This document shows, piece after piece, positions 59,311 through 64,000 of a stretch of 64,000 bases of DNA. The first letter of the stretch is position 1, and each line of letters begins with the position of its first letter. Under the pieces are notes generated by a model. It had not been told where the DNA came from. It ran no database searches and saw only the letters and a list, made by a program, of their open reading frames with translations. Source of the DNA: Arthrobacter alkaliphilus (GTDB lineage: Bacteria; Actinomycetota; Actinomycetes; Actinomycetales; Micrococcaceae); NCBI RefSeq assembly GCF_021483235.1, contig NZ_JAKEEC010000017.1, positions 13,495-77,494 on the forward strand, in the 5' to 3' direction. Made by a program: the position numbers and the translations under genes.

Positions 59311-60125
59311 GCAGCGGCGCCGAGGTAGTCGAGTATGGCGCTGACTGTTTCTTCCGGGGCGCTCGTCTGTGGGAAATGTCCCGTCGCGGTAAGTGTGACA
59401 AGGACACTCCTTGGCATGCGTTCCTGAAGGTAGGTACCGATGTGTTCAGGAGTGAGGACGTCGTTGGTGCTCTGCAGAATAAGCACCGGCAGTTCGACGC
59501 TGGACAACAAATGCCGCACGTCGGAACAGAACGCGACGCGGGCAAAGTCACGGGCAACCGTTGGGTTGATCCGGCGGAAGCTGCCCTGCAATTCCTGCTC
59601 CAAGTGGGGAGATGAGGGGACATTCATGAACACGGGGGCCATGGCTTCGGCCCAGACGAGGTAGTTGGCGTCCAAGGATTCAAAGAGCTCGTCCAGCTCA
59701 TCGCTGGAATAGCCGCCGAAGTAGCCGTCAGCCGGGTGATTCATATAGCTGGGCGAAGCCGTTACCAGAACGAGCCGGGCGATTCGTGAATGCTGGTCGG
59801 CGGCGGCTGCCGAAATGGCCATCATGGCCCCAACGCTGTGGCCGATGAGCGTCACGTCCGTGAGGTCCAGCTCGGCGCAGATCTCCAGGAGGTCGGAAAC
59901 GTAGGCATCGAGGCTTGAGTACCGCGACGAATCATAGAATGCCGGATCGGATCCTCCGGAGCCCATGTGGTCGAAGAGAACCAAACGATATTGTTCCGAC
60001 AAGGACGGCAGAATCCGGTCCCACATCTTCTGGTCCGACCCAAAGCCGTGGGCGAACATCAGGACCTGGCTGTCGGTGGCCCCCCAGACCGTGACGTTGT
60101 GCCGCTCGACCATCGACGCGGTCAT
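59307..60125 (-). CDS. RsbQ-like alpha/beta hydrolase (sensor partner)
   Basis: The 272-residue protein begins VERHNVTVWGATDSQVLMFAHGFGSDQKMWDRILP, the RsbQ/D14/KAI2 family pattern. The nucleophile elbow is TLIGHSVGAMMAI (Ser near residue 97), the acid lies in LILQSTNDVLTPEH and the catalytic His in TATGHFPQTSAPE. In Bacillus, RsbQ works with the PAS-phosphatase RsbP in the energy-stress pathway. Here the partner is a PAS diguanylate cyclase instead. GGTGAGG precedes the chosen ATG. Confidence 0.85.
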   Translation of the reverse strand: MTASMVERHNVTVWGATDSQVLMFAHGFGSDQKMWDRILPSLSEQYRLVLFDHMGSGGSDPAFYDSSRYSSLDAYVSDLLEICAELDLTDVTLIGHSVGAMMAISAAAADQHSRIARLVLVTASPSYMNHPADGYFGGYSSDELDELFESLDANYLVWAEAMAPVFMNVPSSPHLEQELQGSFRRINPTVARDFARVAFCSDVRHLLSSVELPVLILQSTNDVLTPEHIGTYLQERMPRSVLVTLTATGHFPQTSAPEETVSAILDYLGAAA

Positions 60126-60370
60126 CGGATTCCTCACCTTTCATGTGCTACCGGGCTAACCCGCGTTCGCACTATCCGCGCCGGGATCGTCCTTGAGCCC
60201 GCGTCCGCGCCTTGTCTTCCCCCCGGGGCATGTTGCCCACAGCAAGCACAGGCTCCAAGGGCCTGTGGACAATGCAAGTCACATCGTATCCGGCGTCACA
60301 CCTTCCCGCACACAGCCTCGCTGGCCGCCGCCGAAACACTGCCAACTAGCCCTCGTCCGGACCCGCAGGA

Positions 60371-61189
60371 TTAGTTGGTGGTGCCCGTTCCTTGGGTGCT
60401 CGATGCCGTGGCAGTGACGATCTGGATCGATTGCGCGGTGTACTTGTCGGATTCCTTGAGCGCAGTGACCCTCACGCTGGATCCGGATTTCACGTCAGCG
60501 AGGGTCAGGGTGTTCCCGGCGCTTCCGTTTCCACCTCCGCGTTGCCGCAGGCCCTCCGCTACCACAACGTCGGTTCCTAGCGCGTAGGTTTTCATGAACC
60601 CGTCCTCGCTCTTGACGGTCATCGAGCTCGCCGAGATGTCGGTGACCGTACCCAGTTGGCCAGCCATGGTGACGTAGCTTCCGTTCTGGAGGACCACATA
60701 TTCCGAGTGGACCGCGGCATTCAGGCCGCCCATCCCGACCCCAAACCCGCCCGGACCCGCGTTCGACCCGCCCGGACCTGGATTCGTGCCGCCCTGGCTG
60801 CCGAATCCGCCCTGGCCATTCGGTCCGGCACCGGTGCGCGTGTTGGCCGTATCCGCCGCCGAGGTACTGCTTCCGGCAGCATATGCACCAGCTCCTGCCG
60901 CAGCAGCGACCACCACCGCCACGCCGCCAACAATAAGCCCCTTCTTCAGGCTCCAATCCTTGAAGAACGACGGTCGGGTCTGTCCTGCGCTGTAGGCCTG
61001 CGAAGCACCCCATCCGGCGGCAGGCTGCTGGTTCACCGGAGCCTGAGGAGCACCCCACCCGGCGGTTTGATTCGCGGGTGGCTGCGGGGCAAAAGGCTGC
61101 GCGGGCTCGTCCACGGGCCGGATCACCGGCTGGGGCTGCCCGTTTTCGGGCGTGGATCCGGGTACGGAGGGGTTGTTGCGCTGTTCCAT
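60371..61189 (-). CDS. Membrane-anchored DUF5666-like protein
   Basis: The 272-residue protein has a cytosolic Pro/Gln-rich N-terminus (repeats of GWGAPQAPVNQQPAAGWGA), one membrane helix KKGLIVGGVAVVVAAAAGAGAYAAG and an extracellular Gly-rich linker. The C-terminal domain has SEYVVLQNGSYVTMAGQLGTVTDISASSMTVKSEDG, the beta-barrel pattern of DUF5666. It may sense or bind something outside the membrane. The start at GGAGAG-n5-ATG is preferred over an ATG seven codons earlier. It is divergent from the two-component system, which may control it. Confidence 0.75.
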   Translation of the reverse strand: MEQRNNPSVPGSTPENGQPQPVIRPVDEPAQPFAPQPPANQTAGWGAPQAPVNQQPAAGWGASQAYSAGQTRPSFFKDWSLKKGLIVGGVAVVVAAAAGAGAYAAGSSTSAADTANTRTGAGPNGQGGFGSQGGTNPGPGGSNAGPGGFGVGMGGLNAAVHSEYVVLQNGSYVTMAGQLGTVTDISASSMTVKSEDGFMKTYALGTDVVVAEGLRQRGGGNGSAGNTLTLADVKSGSSVRVTALKESDKYTAQSIQIVTATASSTQGTGTTN

Positions 61190-61404
61190 GGTTCTCTCCA
61201 TCGAAGTCAAGGCCGTTGCGGTTGTTGTCCTTGTCCAAAACAGCGTCAGCCGCCTTGCTGTGAGTGGGCTGTGTCGAACGGCAGGGCTGCCTGTGACCTT
61301 CGGCGGGCATACCCTGCCTCCGGACAGCTGGCTAGGCTGAGACTCACAGGGTGCTCACAGCATCGGCAAAGCGTCGGCTAACCGGCAGATTGGAGAGTTG
61401 TCTT

Positions 61405-62145
61405 ATGGCATCCCCGCACTCCATGACCAACAACCTTCCCCAGCTCAGCCACCCGGACGGTTCCCCGATCCGCGCCCTCGTGGTGGACGACGAACCGAGC
61501 CTTGCCGAGCTCATGAGCATGGGCCTGCGCATGGCGGGCTGGTCGGTGGCGGTGGCCGGCGACGGTCCGGCTGCGGTCAAGCTCGCCAAGGACTTCCGGC
61601 CGGACGTCCTGGTGTTGGACGTGATGCTTCCAGGGTTCGACGGCGTTGAGCTGCTGGGCAGGATCCGCGCGTTTGCGCCGGAGGTGCCCGCGCTCTTCCT
61701 GACCGCCAAGGATGAGGTGCAGGACCGCATTGTCGGGTTGGCCGCAGGCGGGGACGACTATGTCACCAAGCCCTTCAGCATGGAGGAGGTCCTGTTGCGC
61801 CTGCACCGCCTGGTCCAGCGCTCGGGAGTGGCCGCGATGGACACGGCCGAGCTGGTGGTGGGTGACCTGATCTTAAATGTTGACACGCGTGAAGTTACCC
61901 GCGGCGGCGAAGACATCCCGCTCACGGCGACCCAGTTCGAGCTCCTGCGGTACCTCATGGAGAATCCCAAGCGCGTGGTCAGCAAGGCTCAGATCCTGGA
62001 CCGCGTGTGGGATTACGATTTCGGCGGGCAAGCCAACATCGTGGAACTTTACATCTCATACCTGCGCAAGAAGATCGAGGCCAACCACCCGCCCATGATC
62101 CACACAGTCCGCGGAGCAGGCTACGTCATCAAGCCTGCCGAATAG
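61405..62145 (+). CDS. Response regulator, OmpR family
   Basis: The 246-residue protein starts at the ATG of MASPHSM (TTGGAGAG upstream). The receiver domain has the acidic pair in LVVDDEPSLAE, the phospho-acceptor Asp in DVLVLDVMLPGFDGVELL and the Lys in VTKPFSMEEVLLRL. The winged helix has LTATQFELLRYLMENPKRVVSKAQILDRVW. It precedes its histidine kinase by 13 bp and is divergent from the DUF5666-like protein. The pair resembles MprAB/TcrXY-type systems of actinobacteria. Confidence 0.95.
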   Translation: MASPHSMTNNLPQLSHPDGSPIRALVVDDEPSLAELMSMGLRMAGWSVAVAGDGPAAVKLAKDFRPDVLVLDVMLPGFDGVELLGRIRAFAPEVPALFLTAKDEVQDRIVGLAAGGDDYVTKPFSMEEVLLRLHRLVQRSGVAAMDTAELVVGDLILNVDTREVTRGGEDIPLTATQFELLRYLMENPKRVVSKAQILDRVWDYDFGGQANIVELYISYLRKKIEANHPPMIHTVRGAGYVIKPAE

Positions 62146-62158
62146 CCGGGGCGCCGAA

Positions 62159-63637
62159 ATGTCCGCACTCTCCGGTATCCCCCGGCAACCCGGCCATAGC
62201 TGGTTCAATCCTTCAACCTGGCACTTGCGCACGCGCCTGATCCTGCTCTCCATGGCACTGCTTGTGGCCATTTGCGGCGCCGTCGGGGTGGTCAGCTATG
62301 CCTCCATGGACGTATTCCTGACAAAGCAGCTCGACCAGCGATTGATGCAAGCCTCCCGTGGCCGTCCGCCGCTAGGCAACCCTGGCGGCCGACCGGATCC
62401 CTTGGACGCCCGGGGCCAGAGCATCGGCACTCTGAATGCGCGCATCTTTGCGGGCCAAGTGAGCAGCGATGCCGGCTTCTTGTCCTCCGATGCCACACGC
62501 ACGCCGTTGTCGCCCAGCGACGCCCGGGTCCTGCTGGCTCTCCCCCCGGATGGCCAGCCCGTTGATCGCGACCTGTCCAACGGCGGCTACCGGCTGGTGG
62601 CCACCCAAAGCCCTTACGGCGACGTTGTCATCACCGGGTTGCCCCTCGCCTCGAAAGAGGACACCGAGGCCTCGCTCGTCTGGACCATGGTGCTCGTGTC
62701 CTTGGGCGGGCTCGCCTTGATCGGGCTGGCCGGAACCGTGCTGATCCGGCGCACCATGCGGCCCTTGGAGCAACTCTCCGATGTCGCCACCAAGGTGTCG
62801 AAACTTCCGCTCGACGCCGGTGAGGTGGCCCTCGCGGTCCGCGTTCCGGCGTCCGCGGCCCATCCAGGAACCGAAGTGGGAAGCGTCGGACATGCTTTGA
62901 ACCTGATGCTGGACAACGTCTCGAACGCCCTCGAGGCCCGCCAGCAAAGCGAAACAAAGGTGCGCCAGTTCGTGGCCGACGCATCCCACGAACTACGGAC
63001 CCCCTTGACCGCCATCCGCGGATATACCGAGCTCTTGCGCATGACGGAGACGCTCACCGAAGACGGGCGCAAGTCGTTGGGCCGGGTGCAGAGCCAGTCG
63101 GAGCGCATGACCGCCCTCGTGGAGGACCTCCTTCTCCTGGCGCGGCTGGACGAAGGGAAGGCTCCCGAATTCACCGATGTGGACCTGACGCAGTTGGTGA
63201 TTGAGACCGTCAACGACGAGAAAGTCATGGCGCCCGACCACATCTGGCAGCTCAAGCTCCCGGATGAGCCCCTGATTGTCCGCGGCGACACCACCCAACT
63301 CCACCAGGTTTTGGCGAACCTGCTCTCCAACGCCCGCAAGCACACCGAGGCGGGAACCACCGTGGTCACGGGCGTCATGCGGTCCGCCGATGGCAGCGCC
63401 GTAGTGACCGTTACCGACAACGGCCCGGGCATTCCGCCTGAATTCCAGGGCAGGATCTTCGCCCGCTTTGCCCGGGCCGACGCCGCCCGTTCCGGCTCCG
63501 AGGGCACGTCCGGGCTCGGCTTGTCGATTGTGGAATCCATTGTTCAGGCGCATGGCGGCACGGTCGAAGTTGCATCGAGGCCCGGCCGGACGGAATTCGC
63601 AGTGCGGCTCCCGGCGCTCAAGACCGCGGCGGCCTGA
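62159..63637 (+). CDS. Sensor histidine kinase (HAMP-HisKA-HATPase)
   Basis: The 492-residue protein has an N-terminal helix (LRTRLILLSMALLVAICGAVGVV), an extracytoplasmic sensor region (residues about 55-165), a second helix (SLVWTMVLVSLGGLALIGLAGTV) and a HAMP-like linker. The H box is FVADASHELRTPLTAIRGYTELL, the N box is QVLANLLSNARKHTEAG, and the G1/F/G2 boxes are VTDNGPGIPPEFQ, IFARFARAD and TSGLGLSIVESI. It should phosphorylate the response regulator just upstream. The extracellular stimulus is unknown. Confidence 0.95.
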   Translation: MSALSGIPRQPGHSWFNPSTWHLRTRLILLSMALLVAICGAVGVVSYASMDVFLTKQLDQRLMQASRGRPPLGNPGGRPDPLDARGQSIGTLNARIFAGQVSSDAGFLSSDATRTPLSPSDARVLLALPPDGQPVDRDLSNGGYRLVATQSPYGDVVITGLPLASKEDTEASLVWTMVLVSLGGLALIGLAGTVLIRRTMRPLEQLSDVATKVSKLPLDAGEVALAVRVPASAAHPGTEVGSVGHALNLMLDNVSNALEARQQSETKVRQFVADASHELRTPLTAIRGYTELLRMTETLTEDGRKSLGRVQSQSERMTALVEDLLLLARLDEGKAPEFTDVDLTQLVIETVNDEKVMAPDHIWQLKLPDEPLIVRGDTTQLHQVLANLLSNARKHTEAGTTVVTGVMRSADGSAVVTVTDNGPGIPPEFQGRIFARFARADAARSGSEGTSGLGLSIVESIVQAHGGTVEVASRPGRTEFAVRLPALKTAAA

Positions 63638-63780
63638 CAAGACGCGGCCTGACAAAGAAACCAAAAATCTACCCCTCCGGGTTGCGGCGAGCGCAAGTCG
63701 ACGCACCGGCGTCGTGACCTCCGTTACCTAAATGTGACTTAAGCCGGATCCTCCTGTACCGTCGAATAGGTGGGCAGGAC

Positions 63781-63945
63781 CCGTTCCGCCACCGCCGGGT
63801 AGACGCCGAGCTCTGCCACTCCCCGGCGCCCATCACTCCAGGCAGAGACGGGGGACCCAGGTCTCCGGGCAAGCGCTCTGTTGAGCCAGCCCTAGGGGTG
63901 AAGCCGTGACGCCGCGATTCGCAAGTGGCCACGGCCGGATGACCT
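63781..63945 (+). promoter_or_regulatory. Probable c-di-AMP riboswitch (ydaO type)
   Basis: The segment has features of the ydaO class: a GGGTAGACGCCGAG block, arms CTCTGCC (63811-63817) and GGCAGAG (63841-63847), the GGGGGACCCAGG block next to them, and GGGGTGAAGCCG (63895-63906) before the closing GCCGTGAC / GTGGCCACGGC region. In actinobacteria this switch controls Rpf and NlpC/P60-type cell-wall genes. It lies about 50 bp before the last start codon of the window. The exact ends are uncertain. Confidence 0.7.
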
Positions 63946-63992
63946 CATCCGAATCCGACAGCTAACTCCGCAGGCGTCGAGAGGCAATCACC

Positions 63993-64000
63993 ATGTCTGA
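63993..64000 (+). CDS. Start of a gene cut off by the window end
   Basis: Only eight bases are visible: ATG TCT GA. A GAGAGG ribosome site lies ten bases upstream, and the c-di-AMP riboswitch precedes it, which makes this a real start. By analogy with other actinobacteria the product may be a secreted peptidoglycan hydrolase or resuscitation-promoting factor. Nothing about the protein can be read here. Confidence 0.45.

Overview
The window looks like chromosome of a high-GC actinobacterium, most likely Arthrobacter or a close relative in the Micrococcaceae. Supporting signs are the strong G/C codon bias, many GTG/TTG starts, a GTP-type PEP carboxykinase, the proteasome activator Bpa, a DUF2516 membrane protein, an RqlH-type RecQ helicase and a probable actinobacterial c-di-AMP riboswitch. 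No rRNA, CRISPR array, insertion sequence or phage module was found. There are four tRNA genes (Thr-CGT, Ser-TGA, Ser-GCT, Arg-ACG), each followed by a clear hairpin terminator.

Layout. 1-7.9 kb is mostly housekeeping: gpmA, a methyltransferase, a trans-sulfuration enzyme, tmk-holB, a secreted TAP-type peptidase and a HAD hydrolase. 8.0-14.6 kb, just after tRNA-Thr, is an accessory block: lipoproteins, a three-gene unit (ImmA/IrrE-like peptidase, MAB_1171c/DUF6545 membrane protein, MpaB-like oxygenase), a Cys-rich protein, an HNH-like secreted lipoprotein, CsbD and a DUF7793-like protein. 14.6-21.3 kb is a sugar or cyclitol catabolic operon (binding protein, two permeases, isomerase, dehydrogenase) with a divergent LacI regulator and paired operator-like palindromes. 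21.4-25.2 kb holds an aldo/keto reductase, Bpa, PadR and a quinone reductase. After tRNA-Ser(TGA) come tandem immunity-like paralogues, a K+ channel, UppP and a VOC protein. 29.1-29.3 kb is a palindrome-rich spacer.

29.3-44.5 kb contains an FAD protein, a prolyl oligopeptidase, an MFS exporter co-transcribed with the RecQ/RqlH helicase, a phosphomannomutase preceded by two DnaA-box sequences, an NsrR-type regulator, a rifampicin-phosphotransferase-like enzyme and PEP carboxykinase with an upstream CRP-type site. 45.4-48.3 kb looks like a decayed sialic-acid locus: a FadR-type regulator, a family-5 solute-binding protein, and only the last 42 codons of nanE. 48.4-56.5 kb carries a flavoprotein disulfide reductase, an operon of degenerate ABC ATPase + YhgE/Pip + TetR with an 18-bp operator, an EamA/LysR divergent pair and a SixA-type phosphatase.

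56.6-64 kb is rich in signalling: a tandem-repeat spacer, an orphan winged-helix regulator with a long AT-rich leader, an RsbQ-like hydrolase coupled to a PAS-GGDEF diguanylate cyclase, a DUF5666-like membrane protein, an OmpR/histidine-kinase pair, and a probable c-di-AMP riboswitch in front of a gene cut by the window end.

The best candidates for undescribed biology are the ImmA-DUF6545-MpaB unit, the RsbQ/PAS-GGDEF unit and the degenerate-ATPase/YhgE operon. All functions are inferred by reading the sequence; no database search was run.
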